Position numbers and translations under genes: made by a program. A stretch of 63,586 bases of DNA from Halanaerobiaceae bacterium (GTDB lineage: Bacteria > Bacillota > Halanaerobiia > Halanaerobiales > Halarsenatibacteraceae). How positions within the stretch are numbered: position 1 is the stretch's first letter; every line of letters starts with the position of its first letter. Shown here in pieces: positions 43,883 through 53,330 of this stretch. The stretch lies in NCBI GenBank assembly GCA_003553225.1, contig PWDW01000166.1:1-63586 (forward strand), given 5' to 3'. The notes under the pieces were generated by a model. The model had not been told where the DNA came from. It searched no databases and saw nothing but the letters and a program-made list of their open reading frames with translations.

Positions 43883-46408
43883 ATGGAAGAATTAATATTA
43901 GATAATGGCTGGCAGGTAAGAGAAGAGCCACTAAGTTCCGGGAAAGAAGATTTAACTAAAATTCAGGAAAAAGACAAAGGTTGGATTAAAGCTTCAGTCC
44001 CCGGAGATATACATATTGATTTAATTCGAGAGGGTATAATTTCTGAGCCATTAATAGGCTTAAATAGTTTTAATAGTGAATGGATTGAAGACAGATCCTG
44101 GTGGTATTGTCGGAAGGTGGAAACCAGAAAGGATTGGCTGAAGGCGGATAAGGTAGAACTGAAGATGACTGGGTTAGATGCTATGGCTGATATTTTTGTC
44201 AATGGCAAATATTTAGGCCAGCATCTTTCTACGTTCCGTCCTTTTATATATGATATAAAAGATTTATTAAAAGAAAATGGCAAAAAAAATGTAATTGTGG
44301 TGAGGTTGACTTCGGGGTTGGAATATTTTAGTGAAGATGATATAAGTAAAGTGGCTCCTTTTGTTAATGAAGAAAAAGGAAGTCGGGGGGATAAAAGAAG
44401 AGTTTATGTGCGTAAACCTCAGTATACATTTGGCTGGGACTGGAATCCCCGGGTACCGACCTGTGGTATTACCGGAGAGGTGAAAATTAGTCCTGTTCAA
44501 GCAGGAGTTATTAGAAATATAAGAGTAAATACTGATTTGCAAGAGGAAAATCAAAAAGCATTTTTAAATTTCAAAGTTATATTAGAGAATACAGACTGGA
44601 TAGGAACTGCGGAAGGTAAATTAAAGATACAAATAAAGGATGAAGAGGGTAATTTAAAGGAAGTTCAAAAAGAAATATTTTTACATTCTGGTTATAATTT
44701 TCTGGAACTGGAAACTGTGCTGGATCAACCTCGTTTATGGTGGCCCCATAATCTGGGGGAACAGCATCGTTATCAAATAAAAGCAGAAGCGGAAATTGCC
44801 GGTGAAAAAATATCATATCCCAAATTTAAATATGGTGTACGTACGGTGGGATTGGATTTGAGTAAAATAAATGAAGAGGAAAGGTTATTTACCTTTATTA
44901 TAAATGAGGTTAAAACTTATGCCCGAGGTGCCAACTGGATTCCTCCCGACTCCATATATGCCCGGGTTAGTGAAGAGAAATATGAAACCTTAATCAAAGA
45001 AGCACGGAAGGCTAATTTTAATATGTTAAGAATCTGGGGAGGAGGTCGTTATGAAAAAGACTGTTTTTATGAATACTGTGAACAGGAAGGAATCCTGGTC
45101 TGGCAGGATTTCATGTTTGCCTGTGGAGCTTACCCCGATCATGAAGACTGGTTTAAAGAAGAGGTAAGAAAAGAAATTGACTATCAAACAAAAAGATTGC
45201 AAAACCGTTCTTGTATAGTTTTGTGGTGTGGTAATAATGAAAATGTCTGGGGATTTGAGGACTGGTGGCAGAGAAGAACCCGGGGTGGTGCTGAAATTTA
45301 TCATGAAATTATTCCGGAAATAATTGAAAAAAATATCCCTTATGGCCTTTACTGGAATGGTTCACCTTATGGTGGTAAGAAACCTAACAGTCCCCGGATA
45401 GGGAATAGACATCACTGGCATGATTGTATGATGAATGAGGATGTGGAGAAGAGAATTACTCCCCAGGAATATGATAAAGTTGATCCTAAATTTGTTACTG
45501 AATACGGTTATATTGGTCCTCCGATCAAAGACAGTATTTTAAAATATCTGGATGGTGAGCCTTTTGATCGAGAAGGAGAAGCCTGGCAGCATCATAATAA
45601 TACTTTTGAAAAAGAGACGGTCATAGCAGGGATTGCCAAACATTATAAAAGTACGGAAAATTTATCTCCTGAAGAATACTTATTACTGGCCGGTTTATGT
45701 CAGGGAATGATGTATGAATACTCACTGGATTCCTTTCGTTTTAAGCAAAATTGTGGAGGAGCTCTTTTCTGGATGTATAATGACTGCTGGGGAGAGGTAG
45801 GCTGGACTATAATTGATTATTATCTGGCTCGTAAGCCTTCCTATTATTTTGTGCGCCGGGCAAATGCTCCGGTGAGAATTATATTAAGGAATACAAAAGA
45901 GGAGAAGGAGATAAAAGTGATGGTGGCTAACAATAGTCCCCAGGAAATTGATGAGCTTCTGGAATTTGGTTATACTTCTTTTACAGCTTCCAATATGGAA
46001 ATCAGCCAAAAGGAGGTAAAAGTACCGCCTTTTAGCCGGGAAATCGTGGCTTCTTTTCCTGGATTTGAATTCAATCTGCTTCAGGGCTGTATATTTGCTA
46101 GTTTTCCTGAAAACAGGGAGATTAACCCCGGTATTTTTAAAAAGGGAGAAGTTCGCAGGTTGAGATTACCTGAACCTGAATTGAAGATAGAAGAAGTTCA
46201 GTCTTTTGCTTCTCAGGTTACTTTTAAAATCACAACTAATAACTTTGCTCATGCTGTTCATTTTGATTTAGAGGGAGATCACAGTTTTTCCGATCAGTAT
46301 TTTGATTTACTTCCCGGTTCTTCACGAAAAATTACTGTTAAGGAAGAAAATATTGTGGGGAAGGATATTTCCGATGTTAAAGTAAAAAATATCTGTGATT
46401 ATTTATAA
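43883..46408 (+). CDS. GH2 beta-mannosidase-like enzyme
   Basis: The 841-residue cytoplasmic enzyme has a jelly-roll N-terminal domain (about 1-185), an immunoglobulin-like domain and a TIM barrel with GANWIPPDS (about 351-359) and RIWGGGRYEKDCFYEYC. The likely acid/base is Glu453 in WCGNNEN and the nucleophile Glu540 in VTEYGY. This arrangement with a long C-terminal beta part is that of beta-mannosidases rather than beta-galactosidases. The ATG at 43883 has no good ribosome-binding site. A CTG at 43850 in frame, behind GAGGGGG, would add 11 residues and is a real alternative. Confidence 0.88.
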   Translation: MEELILDNGWQVREEPLSSGKEDLTKIQEKDKGWIKASVPGDIHIDLIREGIISEPLIGLNSFNSEWIEDRSWWYCRKVETRKDWLKADKVELKMTGLDAMADIFVNGKYLGQHLSTFRPFIYDIKDLLKENGKKNVIVVRLTSGLEYFSEDDISKVAPFVNEEKGSRGDKRRVYVRKPQYTFGWDWNPRVPTCGITGEVKISPVQAGVIRNIRVNTDLQEENQKAFLNFKVILENTDWIGTAEGKLKIQIKDEEGNLKEVQKEIFLHSGYNFLELETVLDQPRLWWPHNLGEQHRYQIKAEAEIAGEKISYPKFKYGVRTVGLDLSKINEEERLFTFIINEVKTYARGANWIPPDSIYARVSEEKYETLIKEARKANFNMLRIWGGGRYEKDCFYEYCEQEGILVWQDFMFACGAYPDHEDWFKEEVRKEIDYQTKRLQNRSCIVLWCGNNENVWGFEDWWQRRTRGGAEIYHEIIPEIIEKNIPYGLYWNGSPYGGKKPNSPRIGNRHHWHDCMMNEDVEKRITPQEYDKVDPKFVTEYGYIGPPIKDSILKYLDGEPFDREGEAWQHHNNTFEKETVIAGIAKHYKSTENLSPEEYLLLAGLCQGMMYEYSLDSFRFKQNCGGALFWMYNDCWGEVGWTIIDYYLARKPSYYFVRRANAPVRIILRNTKEEKEIKVMVANNSPQEIDELLEFGYTSFTASNMEISQKEVKVPPFSREIVASFPGFEFNLLQGCIFASFPENREINPGIFKKGEVRRLRLPEPELKIEEVQSFASQVTFKITTNNFAHAVHFDLEGDHSFSDQYFDLLPGSSRKITVKEENIVGKDISDVKVKNICDYL

Positions 46409-46437
46409 AGGATAAAGAAAATTTCAAACAGCAGTGT

Positions 46438-46566
46438 TCAGATGCAGATGGTCTTATATCAGTCCTCAATTATATGAGGAGTGGTTACTCAAGGCCAATC
46501 CAGACCCTGCTAATTTTTGCACAAATTATAAAAAGGGAGCATACTGGATTATTTTCAATTTAAAAT
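46438..46566 (+). pseudogene. Unidentified coding scrap
   Basis: An open frame reads RWSYISPQLYEEW, then NPDPANFCTNYKKGAYW, then a TGA. It looks like the C-terminal end of a lost protein, but I do not recognise it. It has no start codon with a ribosome-binding site. Confidence 0.25.
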
Positions 46567-46584
46567 GAAATGGGAGGAATAAAA

Positions 46585-48015
46585 ATGACCACAAAAATAG
46601 AAAAATGGGATATATTTGAATTAAATTTAGAAGGGCCAAAAACAGGGAATCCTTTTCTTGAAGTTGATCTGACAGCTACATTTAAATATAAACACAGGAC
46701 AGTAGAAGTAGCTGGTTTTTATGATGGTGAAGGTGTTTATAAAATACGTTTTATGCCCGATAAAGAAGGGGAATGGACCTATGAAACTGACAGTAATCGC
46801 GAAAAATTGAACGGGAAAAAGGGTAGTTTTGCCTGTGTTAAAGCTGAGAATAATAATCAGGGGCCGGTGAGGGTAGATAATAAATATCACTTTGCCTATG
46901 CCGAGGGCACTCCTTTCTATCAAATTGGAACAACCTGTTATGTCTGGAATCACCAGGGAGATGAGCTGGAGGAACAGACTCTTGAAACTCTGAAGGAAGC
47001 TCCCTTTAATAAATTGCGGATGTGTGTTTTTCCCAAGAGGTATGATTTTAATCAAAATGAGCCTGAATACTATCCTTTTGCAGGTTCTCTGGAAGGTGAT
47101 TGGGATTTTGAACGATTTAATCCAGAATTTTTCCAGCATCTGGAAAAAAGAATTAAACAATTGCGTGATATAGGAGTTCAGACGGATTTGATTTTATTCC
47201 ATCCCTATGATGATGAAAAATGGGGTTTTTCCCGGATGGATGAAAAAACAGATGATCGCTATTTAGAATATGTAGTGACCAGACTGGCTCCCTATCGTAA
47301 TATCTGGTGGTCAATGGCCAATGAATATGATCTGTTGGAAAATAAATCAATGGCTGACTGGGATCGTTTTTTCAGAATAGTACAGGAAAATGATCCCTAT
47401 CAACATTTACGCTCTATTCATAACTGCCGGGGATTTTATGATCATGGCAAACCCTGGGTGACTCATTGCAGCATACAAAGACATGAAACAGGAAAAGCAG
47501 ATGAATGGAGACAAAAATATGGCAAACCGGTTGTGATTGATGAGTGTGGTTATGAGGGGAATATACATCATGGCTGGGGTAATATAACAGCCAAAGAAAT
47601 GGTTCATCGTTTTTGGGCCGGATTCAGCAATGGTGGTTATGTGGGTCATGGAGAAACTTATGTCCATCCGGAAGATATACTCTGGTGGTCTAAAGGTGGT
47701 GTTCTTCATGGTGAATCATCTCCCCGACTTGATTTTCTAAAAGAAATCATGAAGGATATGGGCCAGGTTAAACCTTCCGATGTCAGCTGGGATAACTCCA
47801 TTGAAAATGATCGGGGCAATTATCTGGCATATCTGGGTAATTGTACACAATCCATAAATTATTATATTGACTTACCGGAAGAAAATGATTATGAAATAGA
47901 AGTGATTGATACCTGGGATATGACAGTGGAAAAACAGGAAGGCACTTATTCAGGTAGAAGCAAAGTAGATTTACCCGGCAAACCATATATAGCCATTAAA
48001 GCTACAAGAATATAG
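46585..48015 (+). CDS. DUF5060/DUF5605-type glycosidase
   Basis: ATG 46585 lies seven bases after GGGAGG (46572-46577) and is preferred over ATG 46570. The 476-residue protein has an N-terminal DUF5060-like beta domain ([13 protein letters not shown], about 5-17; [20 protein letters not shown], about 46-65). A TIM barrel follows, with [12 protein letters not shown] (Glu of the acid/base, about 234-245) and [12 protein letters not shown] (nucleophile region, about 316-327). Related barrels act on plant and algal glycans. The exact substrate is unknown. It lacks a signal peptide. Confidence 0.75.
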   Translation: MTTKIEKWDIFELNLEGPKTGNPFLEVDLTATFKYKHRTVEVAGFYDGEGVYKIRFMPDKEGEWTYETDSNREKLNGKKGSFACVKAENNNQGPVRVDNKYHFAYAEGTPFYQIGTTCYVWNHQGDELEEQTLETLKEAPFNKLRMCVFPKRYDFNQNEPEYYPFAGSLEGDWDFERFNPEFFQHLEKRIKQLRDIGVQTDLILFHPYDDEKWGFSRMDEKTDDRYLEYVVTRLAPYRNIWWSMANEYDLLENKSMADWDRFFRIVQENDPYQHLRSIHNCRGFYDHGKPWVTHCSIQRHETGKADEWRQKYGKPVVIDECGYEGNIHHGWGNITAKEMVHRFWAGFSNGGYVGHGETYVHPEDILWWSKGGVLHGESSPRLDFLKEIMKDMGQVKPSDVSWDNSIENDRGNYLAYLGNCTQSINYYIDLPEENDYEIEVIDTWDMTVEKQEGTYSGRSKVDLPGKPYIAIKATRI

Positions 48016-48128
48016 TTTTATTTTCTATTTAATATAAATATATAAAACTGAAAGCAGGATAATTAATAAATATTGAAAAAAGATTAAAATAAAGTTTTAA
48101 TAAACTAACACAAAAGGAGTTGATTCAG

Positions 48129-49028
48129 TTGGAAAACTTAAAATATAGTTTCTTTCAGCTAACATTTGGTGAAGAGGAAGCTTTTTTACAACCTGAGAAG
48201 ACATATCAACGTCTCAGTAAATACGGATATGATGCAATTGAAATTGCTCCTCCTAAAGGTCATTTTAGTTCAGAAGTAGAAATGGATGATTATTTAAAAA
48301 CCCATAAAAAATTAAAAAATAATTATAATCTGGAAGTATCAGCAGTAAACGAATGCTGGGGTGAAGAATGGGACCCTTTTTCTCCTGCTTATAAAACTTT
48401 AACTGAACCGGAAACTGCTCAAAAAGCCATTTCTGAAACAAAATCTACAATTGACTTTGCATCAGAGTTAGGGGCACCATTTGTCACAGTAGCGGTGGCT
48501 ATTCATGATGAGATTAATGAGAACAATGTTCAGAAGTGTACAGAAATTGCGGTTAAATCTTTACAGCAGATGGCTGAATATGCGAGTAAAAAAAATGTAT
48601 CTTTAGTATTTGAAGCCACTAATTTTTTAGAAATGGGGAAATATGTAAATACAATTGCCAATCATAAAAGGATCATTGAATTAACTGGAAAAGAAAATAT
48701 TGGGATTCAAATTGACTGGTTTCATGTGAACATAGAAGAACTGAATGTCTATGAGGCGGTGATGGATGCCCGGGATTTACTCTGGCATTTACATTTTCGA
48801 GATTCCAATTCTCTTACCCCAGGTTATGGAAGTATAGATTTTAAGACAATATTAAGAGCTCTAAAGAAAATAAATTATAAAGGGTACTGTACAATTGAGA
48901 GTGCTCCTATGATTCCTGATCCAGAGGTTGCTGCCAGAGATGGCATTGAGTATCTGAAAATGATGGAGAGAATAGTAGAATTTCAATTAAGCCCTGAATT
49001 TCCAAATGGATATAAAATTAAGATGTGA
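48129..49028 (+). CDS. Sugar isomerase/epimerase TIM-barrel protein 1
   Basis: The start chosen is TTG 48129, nine bases after AAAGGAG; the TTG at 48120 overlaps the ribosome-binding site. The 299-residue protein is of the xylose-isomerase-like AP-endonuclease-2 fold. Metal-ligand motifs are VFEATN (about 160-165), IQIDWFHVN (about 193-201), HLHFRDSN (about 219-226) and CTIESAP (about 252-258). Members interconvert keto sugars such as tagatose and psicose or act on inositols. It probably channels a released monosaccharide into central metabolism. Confidence 0.82.
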   Translation: MENLKYSFFQLTFGEEEAFLQPEKTYQRLSKYGYDAIEIAPPKGHFSSEVEMDDYLKTHKKLKNNYNLEVSAVNECWGEEWDPFSPAYKTLTEPETAQKAISETKSTIDFASELGAPFVTVAVAIHDEINENNVQKCTEIAVKSLQQMAEYASKKNVSLVFEATNFLEMGKYVNTIANHKRIIELTGKENIGIQIDWFHVNIEELNVYEAVMDARDLLWHLHFRDSNSLTPGYGSIDFKTILRALKKINYKGYCTIESAPMIPDPEVAARDGIEYLKMMERIVEFQLSPEFPNGYKIKM

Positions 49029-49131
49029 TTTTAGTAGTTTTCAAAAAAACAAATAGTATTTTGAAAAACAACGAACAAAAGAAAAGGCATGCCAGATAGT
49101 TGAAAAAGCTGGAGGGGATTATAATGTTTCA

Positions 49132-49169
49132 GGTGGTCCAGCTGAAATTAAATTTATTTAAATAGTCCT
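49132..49169 (+). pseudogene. CBM6-like gene fragment, copy B
   Basis: SGGPAEIKF and, after a one-base deletion, LNSPEGDVVGK read like a CBM6 strand. About 34 of 38 bases match copy A at 42220-42258. The remainder of the 268-bp gap 49029-49296 has no intact gene. Confidence 0.35.
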
Positions 49170-49296
49170 GAAGGAGATGTTGTTGGAAAGTGTTTTTATT
49201 AAATTCGGGCTCTGACCAAGAAAAATAATAGTTAGAAATAGGCTTCAGAAGTCTAAGACAATAATCAAAAACCAAAAAACAGGGAGAAACTAAATT

Positions 49297-50829
49297 ATGC
49301 TGCATAGACCAAATAAATCAAGAAGGCTCTGGGATACAACATTATTTTTCTGGAATGATAAATTTCATATGTTTTATTTAAATCAAAATGAAAGTGGCAC
49401 TCTGGGTCATGCTGTTAGTAAAAATTTGATTAGATGGGTAGAAAAAGATCTTATCAATCTTCAAGGGACTCCTGGCTCCTGGAATGAAAAAGGAGTACCA
49501 CTGACAGGCTGTATTGTTAGACATAAAAACCTGTTTTACTTATATGGAGGCACAAAAGACCCTGATACGAGAAAACAGATTTATGGCTTATTTTTGTCTG
49601 ATGATTTATATAACTGGAAACCTTATTCAAATAATCCCGTACTGGAGCCAGAATCACCTTATTGTACTGAACCATTACCATATGATGACTATATGTTTTC
49701 TGCCTGGAGAGATCCTAAAATAATTAAAAATAGTAAGGGGATCTTCCATGCTTTTCTCTGTGCTAGAATGCCAGAATGGTCTTCTGAAAGTACAGGAGCA
49801 TGTGTTGCTCATCTTAAGTCCAGGGACTTAATTAACTGGGAATCTCTTCAACCGGTTGTTATTGCTGGTGATAAAGTTAGATATTGTGAAGTACCTGATA
49901 TTTTTAAAATTAATGATGTTTATTATCTGATATTTTTGGACCATGGATGGGGAGGCTCACGAATAAATACTCCCACAAGAGATGATGTTTCCGGGACTTT
50001 TTATATGATAGCTGATAAAATGGAGGGTCCTTTTAGATGGCCTGATGATCCTTTGCTGGTAGGTACCGGGCATCATAGAATAGGACCATGGGCTGCTAGA
50101 ATTATAAAACATCAGGGACAGCATTTATTGTATCATCATATCTGTTCAAATAAAGGAAGTGCTTTTGCTTCACCCAAAGTAATCAGGCAAAATCAGGATC
50201 AAACCCTTAGTCTTAAATATTATCCTTTCGCAGAACAACTTGAAAAAAGTATGTTAGTTGAAAAATTTGATAATATACCTCACACAAGGGAGACTGATCA
50301 GGGGCAATGGAAATATGAAAAAGGAAGGTTAATTGGTACAGCCCCAGCCATGGGAACAGCTGCAGTTATTGCAGAAAAGATCAAAAATATTCACCTCCAA
50401 TGCAGTTTTAAAATGTTAACAGGTGCAGCAGGAGGATTTGTTGTCAGAACAAAGGGGGATTTTGATCCTGAAGAATTTATTTCACCTACAGAAGGAGTAG
50501 CAATAATTTTTGATTATGAACGTCAGATGGTCAGAATTGAAAAATTAAAATTTATTAGCCTTCAAGGATGGGGCCCTTCAACTGGTGAATTTATGGCTGG
50601 AAAAAGTAAATTAGAATCTGATTCTTGCAAATATGAATTCAGGCATGGTTTAAAATATCGAGTTCGGTGTATTGTACGTGATGAGTTTTTTGAGGTATAT
50701 CTTGATGATAATTGGATTTTTTCTATATCTATGACTGATGCTCCTACAACAGGAGGGGTTGACTGTTTTGTTGAAAGAGGAACAGGTGAATTTTCAGATA
50801 TTAGATTGGCATCAATTGAATGTCTTTAA
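49297..50829 (+). CDS. GH32/GH43-like beta-propeller glycosidase with C-terminal beta-sandwich
   Basis: The 510-residue protein has a five-bladed propeller (about 1-320) with RRLWDTTLFFWNDKFHMFY (about 9-27, first catalytic Asp region), SAWRDPK (about 142-148, the RDP motif) and YCEVPDIF (about 201-208, acid/base Glu region). A beta-sandwich of the GH32 C-terminal type follows (about 335-510). The order fits the GH32/GH68/GH43 superfamily. It is cytoplasmic and may act on fructosides, arabinosides or other furanosides. ATG 49297 follows GGGAG. Confidence 0.7.
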   Translation: MLHRPNKSRRLWDTTLFFWNDKFHMFYLNQNESGTLGHAVSKNLIRWVEKDLINLQGTPGSWNEKGVPLTGCIVRHKNLFYLYGGTKDPDTRKQIYGLFLSDDLYNWKPYSNNPVLEPESPYCTEPLPYDDYMFSAWRDPKIIKNSKGIFHAFLCARMPEWSSESTGACVAHLKSRDLINWESLQPVVIAGDKVRYCEVPDIFKINDVYYLIFLDHGWGGSRINTPTRDDVSGTFYMIADKMEGPFRWPDDPLLVGTGHHRIGPWAARIIKHQGQHLLYHHICSNKGSAFASPKVIRQNQDQTLSLKYYPFAEQLEKSMLVEKFDNIPHTRETDQGQWKYEKGRLIGTAPAMGTAAVIAEKIKNIHLQCSFKMLTGAAGGFVVRTKGDFDPEEFISPTEGVAIIFDYERQMVRIEKLKFISLQGWGPSTGEFMAGKSKLESDSCKYEFRHGLKYRVRCIVRDEFFEVYLDDNWIFSISMTDAPTTGGVDCFVERGTGEFSDIRLASIECL

Positions 50830-50895
50830 TTTTTTTAGAAAGGAAGTATAACATATAGTTTAATCAAAATCTTTTGCTGCTGAATAAAATTTAAA

Positions 50896-51093
50896 GAGAC
50901 TTACAAAGAAAATTCAAATAAAGATGCAGCACTTAGAGAGATAAAATGTCTTGAAAAACAATTTCCAGATATATTTGAGCCTGTTAAAGAAGGAGATTTG
51001 CATGCCGGTAAATTAAGTCTATCAGCTTATAGAACAGTCTGCTTTGGAACTGAGCAAGATTCAGGAGGCCCGGAGTATCACTGCCGGGAATAA
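50896..51093 (+). pseudogene. Gene fragment, possibly glycyl-radical-enzyme-like
   Basis: An open frame without a usable start reads LEKQFPDIFEPVKEGDLHAG, then FGTEQDSGGPEYHCRE, then TAA. The pattern of an early HAG and a GGPEYHC segment reminds me of the N-terminal region of pyruvate-formate-lyase-like proteins found near sugar-degradation genes. This is a weak, memory-based match. The rest of 50830-51230 has no gene. Confidence 0.3.
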
Positions 51094-51230
51094 AAACTGG
51101 AAGCAGAAATCTACTTGAAAAGTAATGGAAAAGATAGATTTGATGTTAAACATGCTAAATTAGATAATTAAATCTGGTTTTTATTATGTGTGTTCTTCCA
51201 TAAAATTTTAATAAAAGGTGGTAGAAAAAT

Positions 51231-52931
51231 ATGAGTAATATTTTTTGTATTTTAATTGTGGTGATTATTCTATTTTTGCCTTTAACCGAGCTTGTAAGGG
51301 CAAATGAATTAGACTATAATTTTGAAGGGGACTTTAAGAGAGGTATTAATCTGGGAAATGCTCTGGAAGCTCCTCCTGGTGAAGACTGGGGAGTAACAAT
51401 TGAAGAGTATTATTTATCCGAAATAAAACAGGCTGGTTTTGATCATGTGCGTATTCCCATCAGATGGTCGGCCCGGGCTGAAAGGAAGCCCCCTTATAAT
51501 ATTGATCAGAATTTTATGGACCGGGTGCAGGAAGTAGTTCATTGGGCTCTGGAACAAGAACTGGGTGTGATAATTAATATTCATCATTATGAACAAATGA
51601 TGAATCAACCCCGGGCAGAGAAAGCCAAATTTCTTGCCCTCTGGGAACAGATAAGTGAGCATTTTCAGGATTATCCTGAACATCTGAAATTCGAACTGCT
51701 CAATGAGCCTCATGACAAACTTGCGGCTTCAGAGGGGGGACAGCTGTGGAATGAATATATTGAACTGGCATTGGATGTTATCAGGGAACTCAATCCCGAA
51801 AGAAAAGTTATTTTCGGTCCGATAAATTGGTACAATATAAATCATCTTAACGATCTGACTCCACTTCCTGATGATGAGAATATTATAGTAGCATTTCATT
51901 ACTATAATCCCTTTGAATTTACTCATCAGGGTGCCAGCTGGGCTGGGCGTGCAGATCAGACAGGATTTACATGGCTGGGGACAGAAAGAGAGAAAAGGGA
52001 GATCAGAGAAGATCTGGACCAGGTAATTTATTTCGGGAAAGAGCACGATGTTTCTGTTAGATTGGGAGAATTTGGTGCTTACAGTGCTGCCAATAAAGAA
52101 TGTCGAGTTCGTTATACTGATTATGTAGCCCGTCAGGCGGAAGAAAGAAATATTCCCTGGACTTACTGGGAGTGGGCAGCCGGTTTTGGGATTTATGACC
52201 AGGACCGGGGACAATTAAGAAGAGAACTTTATAAAGCTTTGATTCCTGAAGGGCCTGAAATAGTTAATGAAATTGGTAATTTACAGTGGGATGTTGATGA
52301 AAAAGAAAAATCTATTTCTATTAATTTAAATGATAAATTTTATGATGATACAGATGGCACAGACCTGGCATTTTCGGTTAAAAGAGAAGAAAATAATCTG
52401 GTGGAGATTAATCTGGAGGAAGGGATATTAAATATAAATTATATACCGGGGAGTGTCGGCAAAACACAAATTCAGGTTGAAGCTCAAAACAAAGCAGGAT
52501 TCAGGGCAGTACAGAATTTTATGCTTAGAGTTCTTGATCCTGCTATGGATGATCTGGCTTTATTTAGGCCGGTAAGTACTTCTTCTACCACCGGTGAATA
52601 TAAAGGTAGTAATGTAACAGATGGTGCCAGGAAGACTGAATGGCGAAGTAAAGCTGGTGAAGATCAGTGGTTTGAAATTGATCTGGAAACAATAAGAAAG
52701 GTGGAAAGGATCAATCTTAACTGGGGAGAAAGATATGCTTTAGAATATAAAATTTTATTTTCTGAAGGGGGGAAAGAGTGGAATGTGGTACATAGTGAGG
52801 TAGACAACAGGAGAGGTATTAATCTGATTGATATTGAATCCAAATTGACCCGATTTATACGGTTGAAGCTGCAAAAAGGGGAGGATAAAATGGGATATGC
52901 ACTGCGTCAGTGTACTGTGTTTGGAGAATAA
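51231..52931 (+). CDS. Secreted GH5 endoglycanase with discoidin-like C-terminal domain
   Basis: The 566-residue protein has a signal peptide (about 1-25), then a GH5 barrel: FKRGINLGNALEAP (about 36-49), HVRIPIRWSA, Glu159 in LLNEPH as acid/base and Glu280 in RLGEFGA as nucleophile. After the barrel (about 345) comes an immunoglobulin/cadherin-like linker domain (about 345-440). An F5/8 type C (discoidin, CBM32-like) domain follows (about 450-566, TDGARKTEWRSKAGEDQW). GH5 of this type cuts cellulose, xylan, mannan or xyloglucan backbones. It supplies extracellular cleavage for the otherwise cytoplasmic system. ATG 51231 follows AAAGGTGG. Confidence 0.88.
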   Translation: MSNIFCILIVVIILFLPLTELVRANELDYNFEGDFKRGINLGNALEAPPGEDWGVTIEEYYLSEIKQAGFDHVRIPIRWSARAERKPPYNIDQNFMDRVQEVVHWALEQELGVIINIHHYEQMMNQPRAEKAKFLALWEQISEHFQDYPEHLKFELLNEPHDKLAASEGGQLWNEYIELALDVIRELNPERKVIFGPINWYNINHLNDLTPLPDDENIIVAFHYYNPFEFTHQGASWAGRADQTGFTWLGTEREKREIREDLDQVIYFGKEHDVSVRLGEFGAYSAANKECRVRYTDYVARQAEERNIPWTYWEWAAGFGIYDQDRGQLRRELYKALIPEGPEIVNEIGNLQWDVDEKEKSISINLNDKFYDDTDGTDLAFSVKREENNLVEINLEEGILNINYIPGSVGKTQIQVEAQNKAGFRAVQNFMLRVLDPAMDDLALFRPVSTSSTTGEYKGSNVTDGARKTEWRSKAGEDQWFEIDLETIRKVERINLNWGERYALEYKILFSEGGKEWNVVHSEVDNRRGINLIDIESKLTRFIRLKLQKGEDKMGYALRQCTVFGE

Positions 52932-52952
52932 AAATTCAAAAAGACAAACAGT

Positions 52953-53330
52953 ATGCCGCCAGAGGGGCTGTGGAGGGTGTTTGATCTCTTCGCAATGTCC
53001 CTTGAGTTAACAGAGTTTACCATCAGCATCGAAGATAATGAGCTGCTGTCAGACTATCTTAGAGATTTTTTTAAAGCTAGCTTTGCCCATCCTGTCGTGA
53101 ATCCTACCACTTTGTGGTAATTCTGGGAGGACCGGATCTGGCGGGAGCCTTCAGCACTGTGGCACAGGGCCTGGAGTATCAAACCAACAGGAGAGCCTAT
53201 AGTCAAACTCATGGATAAAACCTGGCACACTCAAAAAAATCTGGAGAAAGAAGACTCCGGGATAGCAAATTTCAGCGGTTTCTTTGGTGGCTACGATATC
53301 TATATCAGGGTTGACGTTAAATATTATTAG
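52953..53330 (+). pseudogene. GH10 xylanase C-terminal remnant
   Basis: The frame reads FDLFAMSLELTEFTISIEDN, SDYLRDFFKASFAHP, then TAA at 53118-53120, then WEDRIWREPSALWHR, and finally FFGGYDIYIRVDVKYY and TAG. It matches the end of GH10 endo-xylanases, including the nucleophile segment (ITEFD-like, Glu at 53013) and the C-terminal GFFGDYE tail. The N-terminal two thirds are missing. It abuts the secreted GH5 gene. Confidence 0.7.

Noticed and set aside
46627-47160. 177-codon minus-strand frame opposite the DUF5060-type gene
   Set aside because: It is the antisense of a recognisable glycosidase with no start signal, so it was treated as a shadow.
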